Position numbers and translations under genes: made by a program. 64,000 nucleotides of DNA from Laburnicola sp. R22_1. Lineage: Eukaryota; Ascomycota; Dothideomycetes; Pleosporales; Didymosphaeriaceae. The DNA is taken from positions 3,410,001-3,474,000 of the forward strand of contig JACONQ010000004.1 in NCBI GenBank assembly GCA_014281115.1, given 5' to 3'. Each line of letters starts with the position of its first letter. Within the stretch, counting starts at the first letter, position 1. A model generated the notes under the pieces. It saw only the letters and a list, made by a program, of their open reading frames with translations, did no database searches and was not told where the DNA came from. This document shows, in pieces, positions 24,329 through 35,967 of the stretch.

Positions 24329-24724
24329 ATGGATAGCATGGCACCGCTCGACGCAGCCACTCGCGACCACGTCGTACAAGTCATCAAGAGAGCTCTGGAG
24401 GAAGACGATTCCGTAAGCCAAGCTCTTCTCGCAACCGCCGGCTTCCATCATCTCATGCCCCTCCAGACCAAACGGGCTGATAGGTCGCCATGGGTCATGG
24501 TGCTCATGGCAAACGTCTTGGCCGGTCTCATCTTCATCGCCCTCTTCATGTTCTTCGTTTTTCTCTGGTATATGACATGGACTTTCCGAAAGCGAATGAT
24601 TCACAAGCGGTATGCTTTGTGGCGGCAAGGCGAAGAGCGACGTCGCTGGTACGAGACGTTCATCTTTCAGGAAGCACACGCGGCTGAGACGGACGCACAC
24701 CCTCCGAAGTACCACATGAGCTGA
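24329..24724 (+). CDS. Small single-pass membrane protein, unknown function
   Basis: The open frame encodes 131 residues without introns. Residues 1-50 are polar and mildly acidic. A strong hydrophobic segment at about 55-83 (VMVLMANVLAGLIFIALFMF and on) is one transmembrane helix. It is followed by a basic stretch (FRKRMIHKRYALWRQGEERRRW), which by the positive-inside rule puts the C-terminus in the cytosol. No family was recognised. The ATG at 24,329 is the first of two close in-frame Met codons. An antisense open frame of similar length overlaps but lacks any such feature. The coherent topology supports a real gene. Confidence 0.6.
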   Translation: MDSMAPLDAATRDHVVQVIKRALEEDDSVSQALLATAGFHHLMPLQTKRADRSPWVMVLMANVLAGLIFIALFMFFVFLWYMTWTFRKRMIHKRYALWRQGEERRRWYETFIFQEAHAAETDAHPPKYHMS

Positions 24725-25156
24725 GGGTCCATCTTTCGACTTTTATTGTTCCTGCCTTTTCTGGTACATCGCGTGGGCTTCCAAGAGGCGAATGAGTTAG
24801 GTATAGAATATTATGTGGGGTTGCAATGGGGTAGTGTTGTGGGTGTTGCGAAAGCAAACAAGTGTATAGGCTCGACCCATAGCTCTTTGTAGCTCATTTT
24901 TGCAGTATGTACCTGGGGTACCTTGACCAATCAATGAGCATGTAATAACCCATCACTTTGTACCCTCTCACCCTCTGTAGTACAGAGGTACAGCGTTTGT
25001 ATTATGTAGGACCAGGGGTTCCTTATTGCTTATGTAGTGGAGCAATGCCGTTGGGGCGGGACGCGCTTAACGGGCCGAATCGGAACAAGATGTCCATCCC
25101 TTCACGACTTTTCAGGCTTGCCTCAATATAACCATCAACGCAGCACATCAACAGCG
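24725..25156. other. Intergenic region
   Basis: Nothing recognised apart from the presumed promoter of the IF-2 gene. An in-frame ATG at 25,037 would extend the IF-2 protein by 40 residues without mitochondrial-presequence character, so it was not chosen. Confidence 0.4.
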
Positions 25157-28100
25157 ATGCGGAGAACGCGTGTACTCCGGGTGCGCATCCATTCTACTCA
25201 GGCTGCCATTGCCCTGCTGACATCTAACCAGGTTTCCTCGGCCCGCGACGTCTGCATCTTCTGCGCCGCTCGGCAATTCGCAGCAGCAGATGTTCCCCTC
25301 GCATCCCCGAGCCTGTCCCAGCGAAGACACCTCAATTCGTCTAGCAAAGCTCCGCAGTATGCTTCCGAAGGACTTGTCTACAAGGAAGCGCCAGCGCCAG
25401 CGCGCCGGTTGACCCAAGCGGAGAAGATGCAACAATTGCTGAGAGCAAGCGCGCCCCCGCCGCCGCCTCCTCCACAGCAGCGGGTTAGACATATAGTGCA
25501 ACCAGAAAGAATGAGAGCTCCCCATCAATCACACGCACCTCAACGAGCGCCGTATCCGCCTCCACGGCAGCAAATGCCGGAGAGGCGTCCGCAACGAAGC
25601 ACCCTGTTTGATGTCCCGGGGCGTAACCAGAGCAGGGACAGATTCGCGCAGAGTTACAATGCCGCCGGGCGCCAAACTGGCGACAGGTTTCCGAGCCACA
25701 ATGCCAGACCGGATACTCAGAGATCCGATGCTCAGAGAGCGGATGGAGGAGCCAATCCGTTCACGCGATACAATGTCAATATGGACTCAAGGGCGGGTCC
25801 TGCTCTGGAAAATCAAGCGTTCGGGGCCGGGCAGCTGCGTCGAAGAGCTGACCCTCAGGGTTTTGGGCCTACGTCCCAAGTCCCCCCGAAGCCAAGGGCG
25901 CCGCCTCCAAGACTGGACCAAGCAGAAATCGATCGACTCTTGGGCAATAATTCGAACGTTGCACCGGGACGACCACGAAACCAGTATGCTCCGTTATCAC
26001 GGGACAGAAACGTCCCCAAGACTTGCATGCACTGTGGTCGCCAAGATCACGGTAGTTTGGATTGTCCGGACAAGCCAGTTCTTCGTCAGCATGCTCCCCA
26101 GAGAGACTCCTGGAGACAGCAGGGCAATGTCACTGACGCCGCGGAGGCATGGGCTCGAAAGCGTGCAACGGAAGCCGAAAGCTCTCGTCCTACCCTTGAG
26201 GCGCAAGAAGAGAGGCGCCGCAATGATATAAGCGAGAGGAGGAGGAGTCGCTTCCAACTGGACTCCGACGGGCCGATCGAAACGCGTAACCGATATGAGG
26301 AGCCAGAGTATCGTCGAAGAGGAGATCATCAAAAAGCTAGAAGCAACCGTGCAAGGCGAGACGAGGATGAGGACGATGACCGATTCGTGGACAAAAAGGA
26401 GCGCAAACGCCAACGAATGGAAGCCAAGAAGAAGATCCAGGAGGCAAAAGCGGGGCCTGTCCCTGTCTACATCCCAGAGTACATTAGCGTCAACAATCTT
26501 GCGTCGCTTTTAAAAGTACGCTCAGAAGACTTTGTGGCAAAACTGGAAGAGCTTGGATTTGAAGAAGTGCAGATGGACCACATCCTGAATGCGGAGCATG
26601 CTGGGCTCGTTGCGCAAGAATACAATTTCGAGCCCATCTTACAAGCAGAGCAAGATGATGGAGACCTTCACCCCGCTCCCGCTTTGTCCCCCGAAGAGTA
26701 CGCTGAACTTCCTGCCCGACCTCCAGTCGTTACCATTATGGGTCACGTTGATCACGGAAAAACTACCATTCTGGACTATATGCGGTCTACGAGTATTGCG
26801 GCAGGCGAATTCGGTGGAATTACCCAGCACATCGGTGCTTTCAGCGTGCCTTTAGCCTCAGGAAAGAAGATCACCTTCCTCGACACGCCTGGTCACGCTG
26901 CTTTCGAGACTATGCGCGCCCGAGGTGCAAACGTTACGGATATTGTCGTGTTGGTCGTAGCAGCTGACGATTCTGTGATGCCCCAGACAGTCGAAGCGAT
27001 CAAACATGCTCAGGCAGCTAAGGTCCCGATCATTGTTGCCATCAACAAGATCGACAAATCACAGGCTGATCCTGATGCTGTTAAGCTTGACCTTGGCCGT
27101 CATGGTATCGATGTGGAAGACTTTGGTGGCGATGTTCAAGCTATCCTCGTCAGCGGCAAGACCGGACAGGGCATCCCTGATCTCGAGGAAGCTATTGTGA
27201 CACTTTCCGAGATGCTGGACCATCGTGCTGATCCGAAAGCTAGCATAGAGGGATGGGTTCTTGAAGGCACTACAAAGAAGTCTGGTAAGGTGGCCACGGT
27301 ACTTGTCCGTCGCGGTACATTACGCCGGGGCGATATCCTCGTTGCTGGCAATACATGGACTCGTGTCCGTAGTCTGCGCAGCGAAGCTGGCATCATCGTG
27401 AATCAAGTGGGTCCCGGCATGCCTGTAGAGGTGGACGGCTGGCGCGAGCAACCTATCGCTGGCGACGAAGTTCTTCAGGCCGCCGACGAACAACAGGCAC
27501 TAGCTGTCTCGCAGCTGCGTATCGAAAAAGATGAACGCGAGCAAATGGCAAAGGACATGGAGGCTATCGGCGAGTACAGACGTCTCGAAGCGGAACGCCG
27601 CGAAGCCGAAGCGGCTGCTGAAGCGGCCGCCAAAGCGGGAGGAGTCGTCGAGCAAGCTGCCGTGGTAAAGGAGACTGGGCCTGAGATCGTTTCATTCATT
27701 GTCAAGGGCGATGTCTCTGGGTCTGTAGAGGCAGTCATTGATTCCATCTCTGCCATTGGCAATGGCGAGGTCGGCACGCGCGTCCTCCGCCACGGCGTTG
27801 GGTCTCCCTCCGAATTCGACGTACAACATGCCGCGGATGCCAAGGGTCACATTATCAACTTCAACACGCCTGTTCCGAACAACATTTTGGCCATGGCGGA
27901 GAAGGAGGGTGTCAAAATTCTCGATCTGAACATCATCTACCGAGTTGTGGAGAACGTGAAGGCTCTACTGGAGGAGAAGCTCCCGCCAAAGATTGTGCAA
28001 AAGGTCGTCGGCGAGGCGGAGGTCGCCATGGTGTTTGAGATCGGATTGGGTGGCAGGAAGAAGATGAAGGTTGCGGGATCGAAGGTGAGAAATGGAATTG

Positions 28101-28370
28101 TAGAGAAGGGGGCCAAGGCCAAGGTACTGAGAAAGGACAAAATCGTCTTCGATGGTAAGTATTCCACCCTGCTCTTGTGCGCGCGTCATCGAAGAATTGG
28201 TACTAATGCATTCACTAGGTGTTGTAAGCTCGCTGAAGAACCAGAAGAAGGACGTGGATCAGATGCGTAAAGATACCGAATGCGGCATTGCGTTTGACGG
28301 CTGGGAGGGCTTCCAGGCCGGTGACAAAATTCAATGTTATGAGGAAGAGAAGCTGAAGAGGAGTTTGTAA
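25157..28370 (+). CDS. IFM1: Mitochondrial translation initiation factor IF-2
   Basis: The protein loads formyl-Met-tRNA onto the small mitochondrial ribosomal subunit using GTP. Two exons (25157-28154, 28219-28370; 64 bp intron with TACTAAT branch site) give 1049 residues. The start [17 protein letters not shown] is basic and lacks acidic residues, as in a mitochondrial presequence. A long Pro, Arg and Gln-rich N-terminal region contains a CCHC zinc-knuckle pattern at about residues 290-303 ([14 protein letters not shown]). The G domain has [21 protein letters not shown] and NKID. The IF-2 C-terminal domains follow and end [17 protein letters not shown]. The last exon encodes only the final 50 residues. 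The identification is firm; the zinc knuckle is the odd part. Confidence 0.95.
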
Positions 28371-29008
28371 GATATTGGCGATGCTTGATGGCTTGTACAT
28401 GGATGGTCGTACGAGTATTTACGGATGCATTAACGGGTCTGCATCTCCACTTTTTTGTGCGTGTATTATCGAGGCCTAGGAAATAGACATTGGGAGCTTA
28501 GAAGCTTGGGTATAAGTACTGTAATATATATAATCTATGTACTTGAAGATCTTCGTCGTGTTAAGATTCTAACCAAGGTCGAGTCCGCACCATACACAGA
28601 GAGGAGTAAAACAGGAGGCACTAAAACCCAGTACCTAGCACACATATAATCTATGTACTTTTTGTAGTATATATGTAAGAAAACACGACGCCATGTCCGC
28701 ACAATAATTTAATATGCGATGAGTGCATGGTTGAGACAGATCTGACTTAGGATGCTCTCGATTTTGGACCATGTTCTCGTGATGCGACGGCTTGATATCA
28801 TTAATACTACTGAGCGCTAGCGCCAAGTTGTCGGGTACGGGCTCGCTGAAATGCTTTACAACCCCCAAAATGACCTTCCATAACGTATCGACCCACCACC
28901 TCGCCTCTATGCGCCTTGTCGATTCTTATTTACATCTATAATTATACAGGGTCACCCTTCTGTTCGACATCGTCCTGTCCAAAGCGACAATATCCTTGGG
29001 TGACATTG
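28371..29008. other. Convergent intergenic region
   Basis: The 3' flanks of two convergent genes. The phrase ATAATCTATGTACTT occurs twice (near 28,528 and 28,646). No gene recognised. Confidence 0.45.
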
Positions 29009-29955
29009 TTAACCGCCTTTCCTCAGTGCTACGCCCGAAAGGAAGATAGGCGCGAGGTGCTTGCTTAGATTTAGGCCGAAGAGGCTGACGAACCAGAGTA
29101 TTACTGTGATGGCGATCGGGGCAAGGAGGAGCTCGGTGTGGTGCAGGAAGGGGAGGGCGTTGTAGCCCAGGAAGGTAATGATGAAGTAGTAGATTAGGGC
29201 GGCGAGGTAGAGTGTGTTGGAGAGAGCGAGAGAGACCCTATCTTATGTTAGCTCCCTGTCTTGCAGATCCACATAGGTGAGTATTTCTTACCAATGCTCC
29301 GTTCCAACAAGCGGCATGCAGAGGAACTGCACCACATATAGAAATACCCAAACTGGTACGAAAGCCCTGATGGCAACATCCCAGCAGTATCCAAACTCCA
29401 GCTCTTCTTTTCCTTCTCCCTCTCCTCCCCCAAGATCATAAAGCCCTCTTCTTTTTCCTGGTATTATCTTGCTGTTCGGGCCGAGAATGTGCTTGATCAG
29501 GAAGAAGTTGAAGGTGGAGATGACAAGGGAGGAGAGCAGGAAGTGCACAAAGATAAACACGAGCGTTATCTTCAACATGCCCGGGAAAGCGTCGGCGTAC
29601 GCGAAGCCCCAGGCGAGCGATGTGAGAAGCTGGAAGGCGCAAAGTAGGTACGTGAAGGAGGGGTCGGGACGATGGTAAGTTTTGGATGTTTGTTTCTGGT
29701 TCTCAGGGTCAGAAGGAGAGCGCGGAATGGTGCAGGTGGAGATGTTACATGGTAGTATATTGATCTGAAGACCTTCTTTGGCGCTATCATGAGGCTCATC
29801 ATCTCCCAGATCGCCATTTCGAAGTCCATCTGCGGGAACTTGAATAACCGTTTGAAGAAGCGCGGCATGCGGATCTCGTTTCTTCGTGATGGCGTGGTCC
29901 CGCCGAAATTCGAGGGCCCGCCTGTCGGCCGGGGCAGCGAGATGTGCGGGTTCAT
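29009..29955 (-). CDS. UNC-50 family Golgi membrane protein (Gmh1-like)
   Basis: Three exons (29955-29749, 29695-29292, 29237-29009) give 279 residues, the normal size for UNC-50 proteins. After a short polar N-terminus the conserved block RFFKRLFKFPQMDFEMAIWEMM appears. RSIYYHKQTSKTYHRPDPSF is restored across intron 1. At least five hydrophobic segments follow, including LLCAFQLLTSLAWGFAYA, ITLVFIFVHFLLSSLVIS and FVPVWVFLYVVQFLCMPL. The family resides in the Golgi: yeast Gmh1 interacts with the Arf exchange factor Gea1, and worm UNC-50 affects trafficking of acetylcholine receptors. The ATG at 29,955 is the only one that precedes the conserved block in frame. The gene is divergent from RNA14, 563 bp away. 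Confidence 0.92.
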
Positions 29956-30518
29956 GGTTGCGCCTGTGGGGGAGGCCGTGGCCCGAATGTCGTTCGTTGG
30001 TCGCCTGCGCTCGGAGAATGGCAGGTTGCGCCTCTGCCGGCGGCGCTCTCGTGGCGGTTGCTAAGACGTCGATGTGGAGTCGCGGTAATGTTCCTGTGGC
30101 GCAGGTCCAAGTGGCCTCGAGGTGCGGCAGTGAATGGTGAATGGCTATTGTGTGGATGGCGCCGAGTGGCCTGTTGGGCCGTGGCGACATAGGTCGGGGA
30201 CCGCACCAGCCACAGCCAAGCCAGCAGGCTCGGAGAAACGCTCGTCGGTGTCGCTTCACCGTTCGCAAACCTCGCCCAGGCCGGCCGCCGCTCGAATAAA
30301 GGCTGCGCGCTCCCTGCTGTCCCCCACCCACTGCGCAGACAAAGACAGCCGTCCACCGACATCAACTGCGCATTGTCTCTCGCGACCCCTCTTTCTGGCT
30401 TGCGCGTACACGACAGTAGGTAAGCCCAGCTCAGCTCAGCGCCCTGCCCAGCCCGGCCCTGCTCTGCGCGCACCCATCCCCTTGCCGTCGCCAGCATCGA
30501 GCTCTGCCTGTCGCAGCC
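29956..30518. promoter_or_regulatory. Shared divergent promoter region of the UNC-50 and RNA14 genes
   Basis: The two start codons face away from each other across 563 bp, so both promoters and 5' leaders must lie here. A CT-rich tract precedes the RNA14 ATG. No TATA box stood out. Confidence 0.5.
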
Positions 30519-33500
30519 ATGGCCGACTCGGATGCCGAGATGGCCTTTCTTGCCGCGCAGCAGCAGGAGTACGACCCCGCGGCCGACTTCTCGCTGGCGC
30601 CCGAGCAGCAGGCGGCCGCCGCCGACGACGACGACGAAGAGTACGATCCCGCCAGCGCACTGGCAAACCCAGCCGAGGACGCGCACTCGCCGTCGGCGCA
30701 GTCGGTCTCGATGGCAGAATCCACCGCGAACACACCACAGACCGCCGCCAGCGACGCGCTGAAGCCTGCGCCGACGCCAGCCAAGCAGCCGCGCACGAAG
30801 GGTGGGTTTGTCGACGAGAGCGAGGACGACGAGGATGAGATGCCTCTGGCGAAGCCGAAGGCTGGATCTGCGTTGCTGAATGCTCCTGGAGTTTCAGAGT
30901 CACCACAGCGTTCTGTTACTTTGTCACCCAACAATACACATGCCCCTCAAGCTATGCCATCTACTAGTGCACAAGACCAGGGTGTTTCTGGTGCTCAGTC
31001 TTCTTCAGTCGCTGTTTCTGACACTGCTTCCTCTTTTGCTGCTACTACTGTTGCGCCCAATGGCGGCACCCCCGCCCCAGATGCTACTAAGCCAGGAGCC
31101 TCAGACCATTTGAACGTTGCCTCAGCACGGACACCAGCACCCGTCACACAAGCCTCCGCTTCTCTGCCCAAGGCCCGTCTTCCTCAGGACAGAGTCGGCA
31201 TCTTTGAAGATCGCATTGCTGAAGATCCTCGTGGTGACATCGAAGCCTGGTTGAGCTTGATCGAGGAACATCGCAGGCGCCATAGAATCGAGGATGCGCG
31301 CGCCGTATACGAGCGCTTTTTCCAAGTCTTCCCCTCGGCCGTAAGTTGTCCTAACAAGCGACCACAGATAGTGGCTAATATGTCCAGGGTGAGATTTGGG
31401 TCGAATACGTGCAGATGGAGACGGAGCCCGGCAACTTCAGTCAGATTGAATCAATTTTCGGTCGCTCTATAACACAAACTCCATACATCTCACTGTGGTC
31501 GTCATACATCGATTATGTGCGCCGAAGATACCCTCTGGGAACTGACAAAGACGTCGAGCATCGCAAAACTATCATCCAAGCCTACGAGTTTGTGCTTCCG
31601 ACTATTGGCATAGATATCACCGCTGGCAAGCTTTGGACTGAATATATCGAGATTCTAAAGTCCGGCCCCGGCATTCTCGGTGGGAGCGGCTGGCAGGACA
31701 TGCAGAAGATGGATGTTCTTCGGAAAGTTTACCAACGTGCGATTGCCGTTCCTACGAGCGCCACACTAGAGATCTGGCGCGACTACGACAGGTTCGAAAT
31801 GAACTTGAACAAGGTGCAAGTACGTTAAGCGGACCTCGAGTACTCAACCCCAAGCTTATATTGTCATAGGGCCGCAAGCACCTCCAAGATAAATCTCCAT
31901 CCTACATGACCGCGAGGAGTGCCATCACCGTCGCCGAAAACATTACCCGTAACGTTAGACGCACAACTCTTCCAAAACTCCCGCCTGCCGCGGGATTTGA
32001 AGGCGCCGATGATTATGCCAAGCAAGTGCATGCCTGGAAGAACTGGATCGAATGGGAAAAGAGTGACCCGCTAGAAATCAAAGAAGATGATCGGGCGACG
32101 TATAACAAGCGCGTCTTGTTCCTGTACAAGAATGCTCTCATGGCATTACGCTTCTGGCCGGAGATGTGGTACGAAGCCGCAGAGTGGGCTTATCAGAATG
32201 GCCTGAACGAAGAGGGTGACATCTTCTTGAAGAGCGGCATGGAAGCAAATCCGGAGAGTTGCTTACTAGCGTTCAAGCGGTCGCACCAGATTGAGCTCCG
32301 CACAGACTTTCCCGATGGAGAGGCTGGAATCATTGAGAAGGGTCAAGCCGTCCGCGAGCCCTTCAATCAAGTTCTCGACGCGCTGTACGAACTCACAAAC
32401 AAGGCGAAGAAGCGTGAGGAACAGGCAATTGCACGCGCCAAGGAAGCCTTCGCCGCGCAACAAGCAGCAGAAGAAGCCGCCCGATCTGACTCAGACAAGG
32501 GTTCGGATGATGACGATGACGACGACGAGACCGGTGCAGCCGCGCGACGTCAAAAGCAGAAACAGGATGCTCTTGAGGCTCAACTACAGGGCATTTCAAA
32601 GGCTGCTAGCGTCGAGATCCACACCTTGAAGAAGACGCTCTCATACGCCTGGATTGCGTTGATGCGAGCCATGCGACGAGTGCAGGGGAAAGGTGCATTG
32701 CCAGGCAAAGGCGCAGTCAATCCGGTGGTTGGCGGATTTCGGGGCGTCTTCGGAGAAGCTCGTAAGAGGGGCAAACTCCTCAGCGACGTGTACGTCGCAA
32801 GTGCTCTTATTGAGCATCATTGTTACCAAGATCCTGCTGCAAGCAAGATTTTCGACCGCGGAATGAAGCTCTTTCCCGACGACGAAAACTTTGCGCTCGA
32901 GTATATCAAGCATCTTCTTAAGCTGAATGACGCAACTAGTAAGTTCTGCTCTCTCTTCAATACGCTTATATATTAATGCTTCATAGATGCCCGTGCCGTT
33001 TTCGAAACGGTCGTAACTCGCCTTGCTCAGAAAGCAGAGAACGCTTACCGGACAAAGCCGCTGTTCGTCTTCTTCCATGAATACGAATCTCAGTTCGGCG
33101 AACTTGCCCAGATCAACAAGCTGGAGCAGCGAATGGCGACTCTTTTCCCTGAGGATCCCCAGCTTCTCCGCTTCACCTCACGGTTCTCCAATCCTACTTT
33201 CGATCCAACGTCTGTGCGTCCGGTCATTTCGCCTAGGACACAGATGCGACCTGTTATGCCAACACACGTGCTACCTACCGTGGAGGAGCCGCACCGTGTT
33301 ATGCAGCAGATACCGCCGACCCAAGAGCAGCGTCTAGCTTCGCCAGCTCTCATGAACTCACCTCGCCTAGGTCACCTACTTCCTGCCACCAACTCACCGA
33401 AACGTCCCCTGGAAGACGCAGACAGTGACCTCAATCAGCCCCGCAAGATGATTCGTGGAGAATCTCCGCTCAAAGGAGCCGCAGGACGTCGTTTGGATGC

Positions 33501-33795
33501 TGCCCGGCGTAACAATGCAGTCGGTGGCGGCAACACACCTATCGCAGGACCAACTCCCTTACCGCGCGAAATCAACTTCCTGCTGGGCATCATTCCTCCG
33601 GCACACACATATCATGCCACCCGCTTCAAAGCGGACGGCTTGGTCAATCTGCTCCGTACCATCACGCTTCCGTTGCCCAATCATGTAGCTCCGACAGGTA
33701 GTGCGCCTGCCGTATCGGGGCCACCTGCTGCCCACATTGGCGCGCAGTTGCAAAACATACAGGCGAGATATGGCGGCGGTGGTGGATGGCCGTGA
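30519..33795 (+). CDS. RNA14: mRNA 3'-end processing protein RNA14 (CstF-77 homologue)
   Basis: This is the HAT-repeat scaffold of cleavage factor IA, which links polyadenylation-signal recognition to the cleavage machinery in the nucleus. Four exons (30519-31340, 31388-31819, 31870-32938, 32987-33795) give 1043 residues. The first 240 residues are acidic and low-complexity. HAT repeats follow from DRVGIFEDRIAEDPRGDIEAW, with GEIWVEYVQMETEPGNFSQI across intron 1 and EMWYEAAEWAYQNG further on. An acidic linker (SDKGSDDDDDDDE) interrupts the repeats near residue 630. The C-terminal part, with FLLGIIPPA and the region around it, matches the Suf-domain end that binds Rna15. All introns are 47-50 bp and preserve frame. 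The family call is firm. Confidence 0.93.
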
Positions 33796-35967
33796 TTATT
33801 CGCTTCCTGTGTGCGAGCTTACTATTAACGTCGGTTAGTAGGCTGTGACAGAAGCATATTGGTCCGCAAGTTCCTGATCTTCGATCAAGGCATGAGCAGA
33901 ACTTTCGGCCGCGTGGTTCTACATAGAGAGCTATGCTTGGGTTTTGCATTCTGCGCACGGCAGTTACCATCTGAAATTTTTCATCTTGACGCCAGGAGTT
34001 CGTTATAGTCCTCTCGGGACTTTTTTGCATGGATTGGCGTTCTTCCTTGCCCTTTCTCCCTTGGGTGTTCACCCTCTTAAGGTTCTAGCAACTCAAATTG
34101 GGTAGGGCGCGCTTTCTGCATTGGAGGAGATTGCAATAATGCTTAGGATTGGTATAGCGTGGCGTAGACTCCACTCTTCTTTCTGGGCAAGGAGTCGGAT
34201 GAATCCGCTTTGAAGACGCGGAATGGGTACTTGTAGTTACATGGTAGTGGAATCAATGATTCATATTAATATGGTGATCCCCGGAGGGGTGTTGCTTCTG
34301 CGAAGTAGTATGTGGGTGGGGATGTTCATTGGCTGCGGAAATTTGTCATGTGGTGACAGCGGACGCCATCTTTACCGACCATTTGTCTGTTTCAACGACA
34401 CTGCAATGATGCATCCTCAACTCAGTTCCTCTAGAGGTAGTTGTCGTCTATCAATTGATGAAATCGTGTGCTATTCCTCGCCATGCTGGCAAGATCGTTG
34501 TGCCGTGTTTCTACCTATACTGCGTATACTGATACAGAAAGGTCATCCGAAATTGTCCTCGATCCGATCCCTCTGCCATGCTGTTCCCCCTGGCCCCCGA
34601 ATATGCAGAGAGCGACATGCTGACCATATGGTAAGTTAAGAACGACGTAAGCGATAGTATCCGAGCTACAGGACAAATACTGCGCCGAAAGAAAGGTTCG
34701 GGCACTGGCCTCGCGTTGTGCCTATTATCACATGGCCCGTCATTTATGCCTTCAATTGTTGTGTTGACGAAGATTTGCTGGGCATGTTTCATATCACGAT
34801 GGCGTGTAGTCACAGACTTCGTGGCTTCCAACTCCACCCCGTACTGGATGTATCTCAATTGGTGTACTCAGTCGTTCTACAACGCCTCCAATGACTTTGC
34901 TATCACTACCCTTCGAAAACTCTGGCTTACTCTGATTTCTCATTAATTCCTCCGGCGTAGATTCTCTCTTACTCGTCGGACAATTTCTCACATCCCTTCT
35001 CCTTTGGGTATATCCTCTCTTACTTGAGCTCTCTCACCACTACAAGCGTCACCCATCCACGTCAGCCATCGTATCTGAGACTCTCACCCTGTTTGCAACG
35101 CCGTCCGCGCTAGTGGCATCTTACGGGTCCCTACTGTATATAATCCTTCCTCTGCTCGTATCCAACCATCTCCTCACCCACTACGACAACTTCCGGATCT
35201 CGTTCTAAAAGCCTATCACACCTCAGTCGAGCTCCATTAGCCTCTCATACAACCTCAACTGCTTCAGTTACAACATCCTACGAACACCTCTCGTGACTAC
35301 TGACTCTGGTGCTGTTCATCGTCATCGGACCCTCAGGAAGCTCATCACCAAATTGTAAGTACACCGCTCCTTCCATTCACTCTAGCCGCGCGCTTTTCAC
35401 ACATTAGCCCTGCCAAGCCCGCTTTTTGTCGGGAAGTCGGCGTCACCATGGCAATCCCATGCACCTGCCGCGTTTGGTTTTTATCGATCTCGCCTGCTCC
35501 CTCTGCTTTTCGACCGCACCTTCTCACATCACTCCCACCCTCTTTCTTTTCGACATCCTCACATCACACTCCTGCGCACCCATCTCGCACGTCGACATTG
35601 CGCCCATCGACATTCTTTGTTCGTCTTTTGGTTGTTCTCGCGTGTTGCGATCCCATAGGTGGCTCGCTCAGCTTTTGGAACTTTTCTCTAACTTCTCTTA
35701 GTCCTGTCAAACCCCAGGGTGCGACATTACTCCAGATCGCGATCACCGCAAGCCCTAGCACGACCCTAGTCAAACCCAAAGGTACGTCCTGGCCCGGCGA
35801 TATCGCTACGGCGTCCTATACGCCTTATCCCACACGACTGCTCCCGTGGAGTGGTCATGGCTTCGAAATTCGGGCCAAGACAAACGACTCTGCAGCATCC
35901 TCTCATAGCTCGATCCACTCGTTTGCTGTTTACGGAGCTGTGCTAACATGTGTTATCAGAAGACAAC
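33796..35967. other. Long intergenic region with likely Argonaute promoter and leader
   Basis: No supported gene is seen in 2.2 kb. A TATATAAT box lies at 35,137-35,144, followed by CT-rich sequence typical of fungal leaders. A donor-like GTAAGT at 35,355 and an acceptor-like TTATCAG at 35,953-35,959, just before the Argonaute ATG, suggest one or more introns in a long 5' leader. Short open frames between 34,200 and 35,000 have no recognisable features. Confidence 0.45.

Noticed and set aside
24278..24715. 145-codon minus-strand frame opposite the small membrane protein
   Set aside because: No membrane or domain logic, while the sense frame has a clear transmembrane segment with flanking charges.
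25037..25156. Upstream start for mitochondrial IF-2
   Set aside because: The added 40 residues lack presequence character, whereas the start at 25,157 has it.
30434..30934. Minus-strand frames opposite the RNA14 start
   Set aside because: Shadow frames in low-complexity acidic coding sequence; no motif.
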